Assembly (NCBI GenBank): GCA_026874595.1
Contig: CM049309.1
Location: 75,438,426 to 75,502,425, forward strand
Origin: Sipunculus nudus
Lineage: Eukaryota; Annelida; Sipuncula; Golfingiida; Sipunculidae
Direction of reading: 5' to 3'
DNA length: 64,000 nucleotides
Shown: piece by piece, positions 35,601 through 50,600 of the stretch
How positions within the stretch are numbered: the stretch's first letter is position 1
How the letters are laid out: every line of letters starts with the position of its first letter
Translations under genes and position numbers: made by a program
Notes under the pieces: model-generated
The model's input: the letters and a program-made list of their open reading frames with translations, nothing else
Database searches by the model: none
Told to the model about the DNA's origin: nothing

Positions 35601-38600
35601 CTGATTTTTGTACTTAAAGCTGAATCTAAATGAAAACCTGTAGGCTAGTGTCTGAATATTAAATAAAACAACTAATTTTGTTAGTCTTAAACAACCATTT
35701 CAATATCTAGGTCACCTTCCCAGTCTTGTGCATCTTGTGTCATGATAATGCCATTATCATAAGACTGCTGATGGATAAACATTTCGTGATTTTATTGTCT
35801 AAGATGATTCTCGTGAAAAATAGATATCAGTCCACTGTCACTTTCCTTACTTTCTTCCACTTAATGAAATCTGCAGGTACTGTTCCCTGAAAAAGGTTAA
35901 TTGTTGTATCACTCATATTTACAAGAGCTAGATGATATGATGGTGGACTAAGAAATATATGATCAGCCCGGAGTACTATGACTAAATCTGATGGTGTGAC
36001 CATTTGATTAACAGGAAAAAGGTAGAGCTACATTTGATGACCTTCAAAAGACATCAGACCATACAGGATTATTAACAGGGTGAGTAAAACATGGTTCCCT
36101 CTACTCAAACAACTGTTAACAGGTTATAGACTTCCCTCGAATAATTTTTTTTTATATATAAATTTATTAAGTCCTTTAATAAGCCCTGTCTCTCAGAAAG
36201 AAGTAGTTTCCACTTCAGTGGGGAAATTACACAAGTAAGATCAAGGAAACTCTTGCATATAAAATACACAAGTAATGTAAAGTGACTACTGGAAACAGAG
36301 AATAGATTAAAGTATAGACACCAAATTATTGCACTTGGAGTTTGTTTTTGTATTGTTTTCTATACAAATGCAACTATTAATCATGTCTCAGTGACACCTA
36401 TTTTACATTTTTTCTTGTGTTAATGTCTTATTTAGAATGTAAATCAGTTTAAACCTGAATGGCAAATATTAAATATAAAGGAGTAAGATATATAATGATT
36501 CATTTCAAGCAAAGACACAAGATGGTGCTAATGATAATTTGTGGTACCTTGATATCCCATTGATATAAGTATCATGATTGTATATAAATTTATAACAGTA
36601 CTACAAATGTGAACAAGAAGACTCCTGCAGCTTGGAACAGGCTGCCAGGTCAAGTTTGTAAAATCCCCAACTGTTTGCTGTTGAGTCTGGCAGCTGGACA
36701 AAAAGGCTGTTTTGTCCTCAAGTTTTCACCAGATGGGAAGAGTCTGGCCTGTGCCTGCCATGACAGGGATGGGTATCCTATTATCATTTATGAGGTAGGT
36801 CTCCAGTCTAAGGATATATGATATTAATGGTGGGCATGTAGTCATGAGGGTGTCATTTTATTGACATATTTGATTTGACATCAATTTGTAATACAGTGAT
36901 AGTTTTACATTTGAAGTTGATAAAAGTTATATGTGTAGCAGATATCACATTTTAAAATTTTCTGAATATTTTGTTTAGAAAGTATTAAATTTTAGTTTAA
37001 CAATGATATGTACAGTGTTAGAATCATATTATGTAGAACTATGTATATGTTTATTAAAATGATTTAAATATCTAAAAAAATAGAAGAATAGAATAATTTA
37101 AGAGAGAGAGAGAGATAAGGAGGGAAGGGCTATGAGAGGGGTACAGGGATTTTGGTGTGAAAGAATGTGTGCACTATTTAGATGCATGTATGGATGTGTT
37201 ACTGCTGTGAGTCTGGTTATTGAAGATTTGGCACTATAATACTATACTTACAACCAATGCATGAACATTTGCAGTGACCGCATGCTATTTATTTAATTTA
37301 TTTAATTATGAATAATCCAAAATAAACTCTTCAAACCTAAATCCTTACTGTCATTCTCTTTGTATCACAGATTCCCAGTGGCAGAATGAAAGGCCGACTC
37401 CTGGGTCACTATGGGATCATCTATGAGGTACACTGGTCTAACGACAGCAAACGATTGGTCTCTGCCTGCTCTGATGGTACAGCCAGGTAGGCCATACATA
37501 TTTCAGAGACGGTGGCACAGATAAAATTTATAATGCATATTAGATGTCAGCCATTCTGTTTGTTTCTTCACAGGTCATGTGATATAGGTGCAGCATGCTC
37601 TAGGGTACTTGAAATAGTGAAAATATACACCCATTATGTAATTGACAGTCTTTAAAATCAATTTTACAGAATATCTGGTCATGGAAATATACATAATCTG
37701 TCAGTCAGTCACTGGCATCTGACTGGTAACTAATGAAGCATTTCCCCTGATAACCTGGTGAGTTGAACATTAATTTAACTACATGTGCAGAGTATACTTT
37801 ACCTCTGAAACTGTTTAATTTAAAGTGAATATCTTTTTTACTTTTCTCTGTTTATTAGTTTTATAATCATAAGTATGTACTATGTATAATGCATATGTGT
37901 CCTCTTTAGTCTGTCTTTATGCTGTTATTATGATTTACAGAGTATGGAACATGGAAACACTCAGCAGTACACCAGACAAACTGATGCCACACCCATCATT
38001 TGTATATACAGCCAAGTTCCATGGACGTATCAATAAGGTGGTGGCCACGGCTGGTTACGATCACATCATCAGGGTGTGGAGTCTTCAGGGTGACTCCGAT
38101 CATGCTCAGGTAGACTCTGAGGCTCCGTATTCTCTCTCTTTTAGAACTGTTCAATATGTCACACATTAATCACAATACAGTAAAACTGATCATGCTCAGG
38201 TAGTCTCTGAGGCTCAGTATTCTCTCTCTTTTAGAACTGTTCAATATGTCACACATTAATCTCAATACAGTAAAACCGATCATGCTCAGGTAGACTCTGA
38301 GGCTCAGTATTCTCTCTCTTTTAGAACTGTTCAATATGTCACACATTAATCACAATACAGTAAAACCGATCATGCTCAGGTAGACTCTGAGGCTCAGTAT
38401 TCTCTCTCTTTTAGAACTGTTCAATATGTCACACATTAATCACAATACAGTAAAACCTATCATGCTCAGGTAGACTTTGAGGCTCAGTATTCTCTCTCTT
38501 TTAGAACTGTTCAATATGTCACACATTAATCACAATACAGTAAAACCGATCATGCTCAGGTAGACTCTGAGGCTCAGTATTCTCTCTCTTTTAGAACTGT

Positions 38601-41600
38601 TCAATATGTCACACATTAATCACAATACAGTAAAACCTCATCTAACAACCACCTCAGGTAAGCGACCACCTCAAAATAACAACCACATGTTCACGGTCCC
38701 AATTATATTTTGCTCTTTATTTCAGACCTTGCTTAAATGACCATCTCAAAAATGTGACCACTTTATTGAGGTCCCATTGATGGTTGTAATTTCGCGGTTT
38801 CACCGTGTATGATAGGCCTGTGAATTGTGAGGGACCTTGGAATTGGTTCAGTTTTCCATTCTTTACCTTTGATATTATCCTCAATTCAATTTTTACCTAA
38901 GTGGTAAATTTCAAATTTGGTTATAAATAAAAGCAAAAATTTAACCTCAATGGATGGTAGTTAATTTTAGCAAGTGAATGAACAGTGTAGCTCTCCCTCT
39001 ATTTATCACGTCCATTTCTGTCTCTGTGTGAGTGGAAAGGTCATATTGCTGAGAATTAAAAACTTGGTGGTGGGCACATAAAGGATAAATAGCCACTTAT
39101 TGCATTGAGCTCCTTCATATTTGACAGCTTTGGACCACTAACAAATTAATTCAGTTCACATAGTGTAATTGCTGTAGTTAAAATTCTCGCATCATGATAA
39201 GGAACAAAATTTGCATTATATGGAAAATGAATATCACATTCCACTGAACTCAAAAGTTTATATTATTTGTAGTTTTTTTAGTTTATATAATCTGCCTTGA
39301 CTCAGAATGAGACAAGTCAGCTAATTTTAAGAATTCCAATTTGTTTAGAAAATTCTCAGACAGCACTCACTTTAGGTCAAAACTATCAAATCTCTGATAA
39401 GATCATTAACTGTAGCATATCTTGATCAATAAGTTGTAAAAACTACCAGTAAATAAAAAAAACTTAAACTGGATGCCAAAAAATGCCACACACTAATTGT
39501 TTATGCAGATATTTCCCCAGAATACTTCAGTTCATGTTTTAATTGACAGTTCATGTTTTGATTGACAGGTCATAAATTGATTGACCATTCATGTTTTGAT
39601 TTACAGTTTGTATTTTGATTGACAGGTCATAATTTGATTGACAATTCATGTTTTGATTTACAGCTCATGCAAGAGTTAGATGGGCACATGAGTTACGTCA
39701 ACTCCTTATGCTTTGACGAGGAAGGAGGTAAAATGGCATCAGCTGACTCGCTGGGAGTGATACGAATATGGAATGTCCATGTCACTGATCAGCCGTCAAA
39801 GAGAGGTATGTGAGATGGCAGGTGATATGGTGAATGACTATTTGTACCATTCTGCTTGCCAGTAAAACATTCATAAAGGAGTTAAATAACTATAAGATAG
39901 TGGGCATTATGTTACAATTATGGTGATGTTGTAATGCAGAATAATAAAGCAACATTTCTGTGGCATTTAATCAAAATAAAGTTTGTATAGTAAATGATTG
40001 TGTATTTGAAGAGAATAAAATAGGGAAAATTTAATATTGTTCAGTAAACATGTGAATACACAATTCAGAATGGGGTTTGCTAATGTAGCTTGATGTATAA
40101 TTCTTTTAAAGAAGAATTATAAGAGATGTTTGTGTTTCTAGGTATTCTTAGAGACTGGACATTATTCAAGGAGCTTCGTGATGAAGAAATTAAGGTGAGC
40201 AATGCACAGAACGACACTTGATTTTATTTGTGTGTTGTTACTTAACTTCTTGGTTTAGACTCTGACAAACATGGCCAGTATACCTGATTATAACTGTGTT
40301 ATTTATAATATATGGATCAGTATTTAAGACTTTGATTCAGTTTTTCAGATATTCAACATCTTCTTGGTAGCCTCTGATTTTGTTTACTAGTTGTTACAGT
40401 TGACTCTGTTCCAAAAAAAACACAGTAAACTGGATAATGTTTGAAAATATTTTAATGTGTGGAATAGTGTTAAGAAATTTCCACTTTCAAATATTTGTTA
40501 CAAGAGATTTATTAATAAACATTAACCATAATTTTGTTAAAAGATTTTAAATTCATGAGGCTGTTCCATTACTCTTTCCGCTTCCTAATAAAATCAAATT
40601 TGAAACATATATCTTATCTTTTTTAAGGGTGCTGCCATCAACTGCGTTCTTTTCCATCCTAGTGGTCGACGACTTCTCGTCCATTGTCGTGACAACATAC
40701 TGCGTACAATTGATCTTCGAGTGTAAGTAACTGGTCACTCATATATTTGACAAAACTCATATATATTTCCTGTACATGTTAAAAATGACTTTACTTACTC
40801 TGATACATAATGATATAATGATGTGGTTTGTGTTTCAGGCTTACAGTATGTCAGAGGTATATTGGTGCTTTAAACTTCCGAGAACAGATCCGCAGTACAG
40901 TAACACCATGTGGTACATTTGTCATAGCTGGCAGCGAGGATGGGGTAGCTTACGTGTGGCATTTTGAAACAGGTATTTCAGGAATGTTTTCAATTGTAAA
41001 CACAAATCGGTATACAAGAGCATGTTTTGTTTGGACATCACCGGTACACAAGCTTGTGAGCAGGGATACACTTTCTTGCTTCATTGCACATAAACCAAAA
41101 ATTTTGAATATATTTTCTAAAATTTGCTGGAATGGTAAATATTTAGTATTTTTTATGCAGAGAAGGTAATTGAAATGTCATTTTTCCTGTTCTTTTGAAA
41201 CATAATGTGACCTGACATTGAATAATGACTGAGCAAACTAAAGGTCCATTGGATAGGTTGTAAGGTTTTATGTATTCAAGTCATTCATTGCTTACTGTTT
41301 ATTACTGTCAATCTTTGAATCTGTACATATCTTAGAACAATGCAACAGTTTTTAGCTCAACAGACTGTAAGTCATCTGAGCTATTGAAAAGGACCTTTGG
41401 ATCTTGTTTGTCCATCATTAACAGTAAACGTTACCGAAAGACCAAAATAGTCCTGATAGTTCTCCATTTGCATAATTAAAATTAGGTCACTGGGACCAAT
41501 GTTTTCCAAAACACGAGTTACACACTAGTCAATGAGAATTTACACAAACTTCTCATGAATGCTTTGATGGATTGTCATAAAATTTGGTATGCATATCATT

Positions 41601-44600
41601 CTTGAAACACTTTATTTAATTATTCACTTTTTTTCCTTACCAGGTGATCAGGTGGCCCGTTACTCAGAGCTTAATTTCAGGCATCCCCTGACAGATGTGG
41701 ACTTCCATCCTCATGACCACATGGTGGCATTTTCTGCTTTTGGAGAAAGTGAACCTGTTCTTGTCTTCCGATACAACTACAAGAGTGAGTCATCCATTAC
41801 AATGTAGAAAAATACTTTAAAAATCAAATTTTTAGCTTAAAGAATCATGGCAGAGAAAAAATTAAACTAATAAAATTTTAGATATTTTCAGGTAGTTAAA
41901 TATCAGCCCACTGGAAATGACTTGCTGCTACTTGTGTGTTTAAAATAGTGCACAATTAAAACCTTTAAAGCTGTGATAATATTAAAATATATAAGATTTT
42001 ATCAACAATCAACACATAAATTTACACATCAGAAAATAACATAGACCAGGTTTCAGTGATAGAGACTTAATGGGGTATATTAATAGTTTAAAACAAAATT
42101 TTAATTACTTTCCAGGGTTTTTTTTTTCCAGTGACCCTACCTGAAAGAATGAGTGTCAGATTGCCTTTCATTTGGACTGATCAAGTTTAAGATAAAATTG
42201 AATTGGCTTATTACTTTAATTGTGACCTTGGACTTTGAATCTGTATCACAATGTCAGATGAGTTACTGCAGTTGATTGTATGATCAGATATCCAGTGATT
42301 TTGGATGATATCTATGAAATGGACTGTTCATTGCCTCCATGCACATAAAATTTTGTTTCCCATGCAACATAATCTCTGTTGTATCAGTGTTTATGTCTAT
42401 TGTATGCTGGATGTTCTTAAACTTGTGTAATGTTTGTGAGCCTTTGTTGTTTATGTTTATTTACAATAAAAACCTGTAAGAAGTTTTAGACTCCATATGA
42501 TGTATTATTGTTTACTTTTATAACATTTGTATAAATTTGCTCTCGTAGTTGCTCAGGAGAATGCCGGGATAGGGACCATGGCGTTCAGGTCGGGTCCAGC
42601 AGGATCGCCAGAAGTCAACCTCGATGCAATGAAGCTGGATGAACCTCAAGAGTAAGAGCTGATAATAAAAATATAACAAACATTGATCAGAGCAATGTAC
42701 ACGCTGATTCACAGGCTTGTGAACACTTAGGCTAGGGGCTGCAGTACACTTGTTGATGGATCATAATCGATCCCCTGTACACAAACTCACACTTATTGTA
42801 ATGCAGAGTAGATCAATGTGTAATAGTTTAAAACAGTGTATTCTTTTTATTTTCATTCAACCTGTTGGTCTAATGCTGAAAAGTCTTAAGTTAAAGCACT
42901 AATTAGGTTAGTATTTTATATGTTATTGTATATATTATTAGTAGCTCTCCTAGTTAGAGCACTGGTAAAGCCAGAATCTGTTTATCTACCTGGATCTTCT
43001 CCACTGGTTAGAGCACTAATTAAGTCAGCATCTTATATTCTTCTTGGTCCTTTCTCCTAGTTAGAGCACGAAGGTAGTCAGCATCTTATTTTCTTCTGGG
43101 TTGTCTCTCCTAATTCGAGCACTAAGTTAGTTGAGATGTTTTATGCTTCTTGGTCCTTTCTCTTAGTCAGAGAGAGCACTAAGTTAGTCAGGATCTTATA
43201 TTCTTCTGGGTCTTCTCTTAGAGCACCAAGTTAGTCAGCATCTTATATTCTTCTGGGTCCTCTCTCCTAGTTAGAGCACTTAGTCAGGATCTTATATTCT
43301 TCTGGGTCTTCTCTTAGAGCACCAAGTTAGTCAGCATCTTATATTCTTCTGGGTCCTCTCTCCTAGTTAGAGCACTTAGTCAGGATCTTATATTCTTCTG
43401 GGTCTTCTCTTAGAGCACCAAGTTAGTCAGCATCTTATATTCTTCTGGGTCCTCTCTCCTAGTTAGAGCACGAAGGTAGTCAGCATCTTATTTTCTTCTG
43501 GGTTGTCTCTCCTAATTCGAGCACTAAGTTAGTTGAGATGTTTTATGCTTCTTGGTCCTTTCTCTTAGTCAGAGAGAGCACTAAGTTAGTCAGGATCTTA
43601 TATTCTTCTGGGTCTTCTCTTAGAGCACCAAGTTAGTCAGCATCTTATATTCTTCTGGGTCCTCTCTCCTAGTTAGAGCACTTAGTCAGGATCTTATATT
43701 CTTCTGGGTCTTCTCTTAGAGCACCAAGTTAGTCAGCATCTTATATTCTTCTGGGTCCTCTCTCCTAGTTAGAGCACTTAAGTTAGTCAGCATCTTATAT
43801 TCTTCTTGGTCATCTGTCCTTGGTAGAACACTAAGTTAGTAAGCATCTTATATTCTTCTTGGTCCTTTCTCCTAGTTAGAGCACGAAAGTAGTCAGCATC
43901 TTATTTTCTTCTGGGTCATCTCTCCTAGTTCGAGCACTAAGTTAGTCAAGATCTTATATGCTTCTGGGACCTTTCTCCTAGTTTGAGCACTTAGTTAGTC
44001 AGGATCTTATATTCATCTGGGTCTTCTCTTAGTTAGAGCACCAAGTTAGTCAGCATCTTATGTTCTTCTGGGTCCTCTCTCCTAGTTAGAGCACTAAGTT
44101 AGTCAGGATCTTATATTCTTCTGGGTCTTCTCTTAGAGCACCAAGTTAGTCAGCATCTTATATTCTTCTGGGTCCTCTCTCCTAGTTAGAGCACTTAGTC
44201 AGGATCTTATATTCTTCTGGGTCTTCTCTTAGAGCACCAAGTTAGTCAGCATCTTATATTCTTCTGGGTCCTCTCTCCTAGTTAGAGCACTTAGTCAGGA
44301 TCTTATATTCTTCTGGGTCTTCTCTTAGAGCACCAAGTTAGTCAGCATCTTATATTCTTCTGGGTCCTCTCTCCTAGTTAGAGCACTTAGTCAGGATCTT
44401 ATATTCTTCTGGGTCTTCTCTTAGAGCACCAAGTTAGTCAGCATCTTATATCCTTCTGGGTCCTCTCTCCTAGTTAGAGCACTAAGTTAGTCAGCATCTT
44501 ATATTCTTCTTGGTCATCTGTCCTTGTTAGAACACTAAGTTAGTCAGCCTCTTATATTCTTCTTGATCCTCTCTCCCAGTTAGAGCACCAAGTTAGTCAG

Positions 44601-47600
44601 CATCTTATATTCTTCTGGGTCCTCTCTCCTAGTTGGAACACTTAGTAAGTCAGCATCTTCTTTTCTTCTGGATCCTCTCGCCTAGTTAGAGCACTAAGTT
44701 AGTCAGCATCTTCTTTTCTTCTGGATCCTCTTTCCTAGTTAGAGCACTAAGTTAGTCAGTATCTTATAATTATCTGGGTCCTCTCTCCTAGTTAGAGCAC
44801 TAAATAAGTCAGACTATTATATCCTACCTGGATCCTCTCTCCTAGTAAGAACAATAAGAAAGTTGGTATCTTATATTCTACCTGGATCTTTTTATAACAA
44901 ATTATTACATCAGTGGTGCCCAACAAAATATCTAACCAGATAAATTCACAATAAGAAACACCCTAATATTATTCATATGTATTTTCTTGAAATCCCTTGC
45001 AAACAGCTACATTTGGCTTAGTGTTCTCAATAAAAATTATTTGTTCATCTAATTATCAATGGGAGCCTTACTGTGTTTTCATTTTTATTTATTTTTTTTC
45101 GGTGGTGTAACAGGCTAGGAGATATTGACACCTCGGCAGTAGACTTCCGTGCTCAGGCGTCGGCTCGCTTAGAGAGAGTGAAGAGGAAACTAGAATCTGT
45201 CACAGTAAGTCAGCATGTGAAAACACAAAACATCCTATCATACGCAAGTTTGTGTAGGACCCAAAATTAGTACAGCAAGGATGCTTACCTTTCAACTGGT
45301 GGTAAAAATAACTTCACTTTCACATCAAGTTTTATCAAGGCTAAACAATGTAATACTTGAAAGACTTGCACAAAATTAAAATTAAAAATTCCATTAGTCA
45401 AACGGATCACATGACAGTGGAATTTCTACTGTATCACACATAAAAGATGCCTGAAAATATGTTGATTCATGTCAGGGCAGCCACAGGACATTGGCCAAAA
45501 TTGGTCTTTGCTCCGAACTCGCTGCCACCTTGTGGATTCTTTCATTCACCCAGCATGCAAGACAAAAAAAGATGTGCGCACACATAGTGAGAGGTCACAT
45601 GCGTGCGCGCACATCTCGTTTGATCTTTCATGCTGTTGGTGAATGAAAGAATCTCAATCAAACATCACCTTGCAGGTAAGGCTCATTTAATTATTCAATT
45701 CTGATATACCTAAATATACCACTGTCCTCTCTCAACAAGCCATCTGTTTTATGGCAAAAAATTCATCTTTTGATCTCTGTATCCTTCTAAACATCACCAT
45801 TGTAAAAAATTAAAATTACCTTGAAGTTTTACCTAAATTAATTTGTAAGTATAACTGACTGAGACTTCATTCAAATATGTGCACATATTTATGCAAGAAT
45901 CAGTTAAGTGTAGCAATCACAGGCTAACTAGATATGCATTGAGGCAAATATATTATACATGTTATATTACCTTTGATAAGATATAACAACTTTTTAATAT
46001 GCTTTTCGTCTAGCAAATATTTGGATTGAAAATTAACACTGCTAAATAAAAGGTGTCAGTATCATATTATCATTATTACAGCTTAACAAAGATTGGCATG
46101 TGAGTACTGAATGTTAGTGATTGAATTAAGTATATACAGTAGAATGCCGTTTTTCCAAAGCGTCAGGGGACAAGCTTTTTGTTTGGAAAAACAAACTTTT
46201 GAATTCATGGTCAGGGGTCCAGCAGCAAGTTTGTATGACATTTTATGCCAAGTTACCAGGGAACACCATGTTTCTTTTTACCTACATAATAGTCTACCTC
46301 GACATATAAAAATATTAGATTCACTGCAGAGCCTGATTTGTTTCAGTCCACCCTGGGGACTCATATTTACATAAACTCATGTAAAATATCAATATACATG
46401 AAAAATGTTTTGTAAGAATGAATAAATTTTCAGTTCCCTTTTTAAAATTTCAGAAAAATGAATTTTCAGAAAACGGCATTCAGAAAAAGGGCATTCTCAT
46501 ACAGGTTTTTTCTAGCAGTACATTGTGAGTAACTTTTAATTTATTTTAAACCAGGCGTCACTTTTTATTGTTGTACTGTAAGCCTGTAGATGTTACCTCA
46601 GTATTATGTGTGTGATACAGTGATTGTGTAAGTTTATATTTTTCTCTTTAGTTTCTATCACATTTTCCCTATAGGTATTAGGATTTTTCAACTTTTCACT
46701 ACTTTAGAAAGCACTTTTTGTGTCACAGGCTTTCCAGAGTCTTCCGCTGGCAGCTAACGAACATCCTCTTGGGGTACCTTCCAGGAGTACTTCCCCGTAT
46801 CCTCCACAATCTATGATGAGCACATGGGGCTCTACGTTTGATGGTACAAGTCTGATGGCGCAAGGCATGATGGTATGGGTACTGTCATTCTGGCTATAAT
46901 TTAAATCAAAAGGGATTTTCAGGAGATTTTATGCATTTATAATGGAACTGTTTTTTGCCTGGATGTAACTTGTTTACTACCAGGTTGCACAAGGCAGTTT
47001 TTACCAAGTTACTGAGACCTTAGCACCTATTGTTAAGTCTAAATAAATGTTGGTTTTTCCTGGTTATACAGTGGCACATGCATTTTAAGACATTTGTTTA
47101 AATAGGAGCTGACATGGGATTTTTCCCTTTAGTTGTGGATTTCTATACAAACCTTTTACTCCCAAAAAAAGCATGTAAGCACAGTCATCAGGAACTTCTA
47201 GCAGTGTATTATTTGTGTTCTCCGATAATGTGTAGAGACACCTGTCATTTCAAAAAGCTGATGAAAGTATTCAAAATATGTTTCTGCAGCTGTTGTCTTA
47301 TGTACCACATAAATCCTTCAGACACAGATCCCTGCAACCAAACCAAATGAATAAAGTTGTACACATTAGGTTGTTATTTCCACAAGGGCATCAGATAGAT
47401 GATGTGGTAAGCACATAAATTTCTCTATCTTGATTTTGTGTGAACTAGTTGGCTTTCCTCCAGCTTTTCTTTTACTAGCAGTTTAAGAACTGATGCACAT
47501 AAGCACTTTTGCCCAGTACTTTTCTCCCAGTATTGCTCATAATACCTTCCAGTTTCAGTGATTTTATTTAAATTTTTGCAAGCTGACATTCAGATAATAA

Positions 47601-50600
47601 ATAAGATTTGGTTGTAATAAATTATCATGTGCTGATGTCTTCTGTCCCAGTCTCCACACTCGGGACGACAAGTCCCACTCTCCGTACAACAGCAGCAAAT
47701 GGCAGCCCAGCAGCAGTACATGAAACAGACCACATCTGGCTGGAGACCAGGCTTCATGTCAGGTTAGTCAATATGGATTAAGTATTATACACCTGTCTAA
47801 GTGGGGTTGTATGATGGTAGTAGCAGCATCCTTCTTTTGGTATGTCTATCTGTTAACCTTTAGTGTCACTGTGATAATTAATCAGTGATGTGAAGGATTA
47901 GGTGATACTCACTATGAATACTAAATGAGTTTTATCTCTATCTCACCAAAGTTTGATTTTTGGTAAAAAATCCATGCATGTTTATTGAAGTCAGACTTCT
48001 TTGCAGTCTCACTGCAATATCTTACCAAGGATACAATGGATTTTAATGAAACTCTATTAATACAATGTAATAACCTCGATAAAAATCTTGACTGAAATTG
48101 ATTCTAGGCAAGATCCACATATATTTATATGAGGTCAGAGGTCAGCAGACTTTGGTGTCACTTTGGTGACTAACCAAAAATATGATGGATTTTCATGAAA
48201 TTCAGTATAAATATCTATCAGTGAGTTTTTCATGTTATTTCAACTCTGGGAAAAATCCATGTATATTTAATGAGGTCAGAAATTCCCAATTTGTTTGTGA
48301 TGTAGCTATGACAACAAGAATTTTGTGTGTTTTTCATGAAATTCAGTATGAATGTATAACCAATAAAATAACCTACCTGGCTTCAGTACTCTGCAAAATC
48401 TTTGCATATTTTATTACGACAAATGTCACAAGCATAAGACGAGGGTATTATGCACTCTTGCATTGCCTCTCATCACTCCTGTTACTTTCCAATATTAAGA
48501 CTACAAGTTTCATAAAACAATTTGGTGTGATTGTATTTCTCTGCACAGAAAAAAAAATAATTTCACGTTCATGTTTCCTGGTGTGTCAGTGGAGCCACTT
48601 AAACACCATGATGTAATTGGTCTGGATAACTCATAGAACCCATTTAATTTTACTGTTTATCTGGACAAAGATGTGTTGTATTTGCCTATGCCTGTTTGTT
48701 TGCTGGTTGGTAGTGGTCATTCTTTATGTCCATAACAACCTGAGTTGGTTTTGAACCTCAAAACAGATGGCTTGTCCAGGATAATTTTCCGCCTGACATT
48801 TTTGTCTAATGGGCTTTAATTTGTTTTGTTGGTGGAATTATATTGTTCTCTAATATGTACCCCAAGGTTGATAATATAGGAAAAAGATAAAATTTCGACA
48901 GAAAGAATTAGCATACTGAATGTTACATCAGTTTGGTGTTCATCTGAAGTTATGGATTTTTGATTCAACTGTGCTGTACCCATTGTATGGATGAGTTGAA
49001 TTCTTAAACCAGAAAAAAAGACTTGATCTTGGTGGTTTTGTTAAGAAGGACTAGATAGGAGCTTTAGTCAATTGAAATAAAATTAGGAACCCATTTCATC
49101 TCAAGGTGTGCTGTTATGCATTGTTGGGGAATATATGCAGTATGCAATGTTGAGAAATCAAGTATGTGAATACTCGTGTGGTGCTGATTAATGGATGATT
49201 GGTTGTGTTTCTTTATGATCTATTTAATTGGTTGCATTTTCAGAGAATTTCTAAACAGTGATTATTCATGCACAAGCGAATAAGTCACATCTTATAGAAA
49301 AGTCTGTCAGATACATAAGGAACGCACAAAGTGGTGACACCTGGAGCCACATCTCTGGACAAGTATACAATTAAAAGTCTCAGTCACAGCATGATTAACA
49401 ATTTTAACATGATTAATGGGGACAGGTACTGTTGTCTGCTGATGTGTTTTAACTTAAGGCTGTTGAGTAACAAAATACAAAAGTGTATATATCAGTGCTG
49501 TCAGAATAGCAACAGGTCCCTCAAATGTTGAAAAGCAATAACTAGAGCAGTTGCATAGATAATTGATTATTAATCCATTGTTGGTTGCTTTTTTTATACA
49601 ATCATTTGAACATGATTAACAACCGATTCTGAGCACCAGTGAATGCTTCATATTTTTTTTATTTTCAGTGGGCAGGAAAGGAGCTGCAATCCCAGGACAG
49701 GCACGACCCCCAGAGCTCTCTCTGACTGTAAGTAAAAGGAATTTCCTCCAGTCATACAGGTTATAAAATATATATGATTTCTCATATCTTTATGAAAAAG
49801 TTTGCTCCTTAAATCTTACATTAACTTTGCTTTAAAACATTTAAAGTGCCATTCCAAGTAACAGCTACTGCAGTTTCTGATCAGGATAAAGTAACCTGAT
49901 TTTGTATTGAAATATTGAATTTTCCAAAGAGAAATATGTTCCTAAGAGAAATATAATCTTCAGAGAATTATGTCCCTGAAAGAAATTGATCCTAAGAGAA
50001 ATATGTTTCTAAGGGAAATATGTTCCTGGTCATAAGAGAAATATACAAAGCATCTTCTTAAAAATCTCCATAGTTACCATTTTTCCTCTTAACTAAAAAC
50101 AAAACAAAAAAAGCATGATGCAGTGCTGAAGATAGTGGGTTAAATATATGTTTTATTACGTAAACATAATTGTGAGCTGTTTCTGTATTAATGAGAATTT
50201 TCTCTGTTAAAGTTTATACGCCAGAGTAAGCAAACCGAAAATTTTCCCTTATTGGGCCTATTATCGCCCATCCCGCCTCGTTCCGGTGTATCTAGGTCAC
50301 ACTTCCGTTACCCATAATCACATTTTCTTCTGGCGTACGCCATGATGGACGTTTGATCCCGCGCTGTGAGATTCGTCCACTGTTGGGTTTGTCGTTTTGA
50401 GTTTGCCAACTGATTGTAAGTTATTCTTATTTTCCCTTGCCCGCCATGGAGAACCCCACTTATTGTGTCTCTTGTGGCACTATAATCCCGGTATGGGACT
50501 CCCACCCCACTTGTTATAGTTGCCGCACCAACAATGACTCCTGCCGCGGTCCGGCTGATCCTTGTTTCCATAGCCAGACGTGGTCCACTGACAAGTGGGC

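Noticed and set aside
48182..48616. 144-codon plus-strand ORF in AHI1 intron 25
   Set aside because: No splice-compatible link to AHI1, low-complexity hydrophobic composition, and it falls in DNA with repeated phrases (atggattttcatgaaattca).
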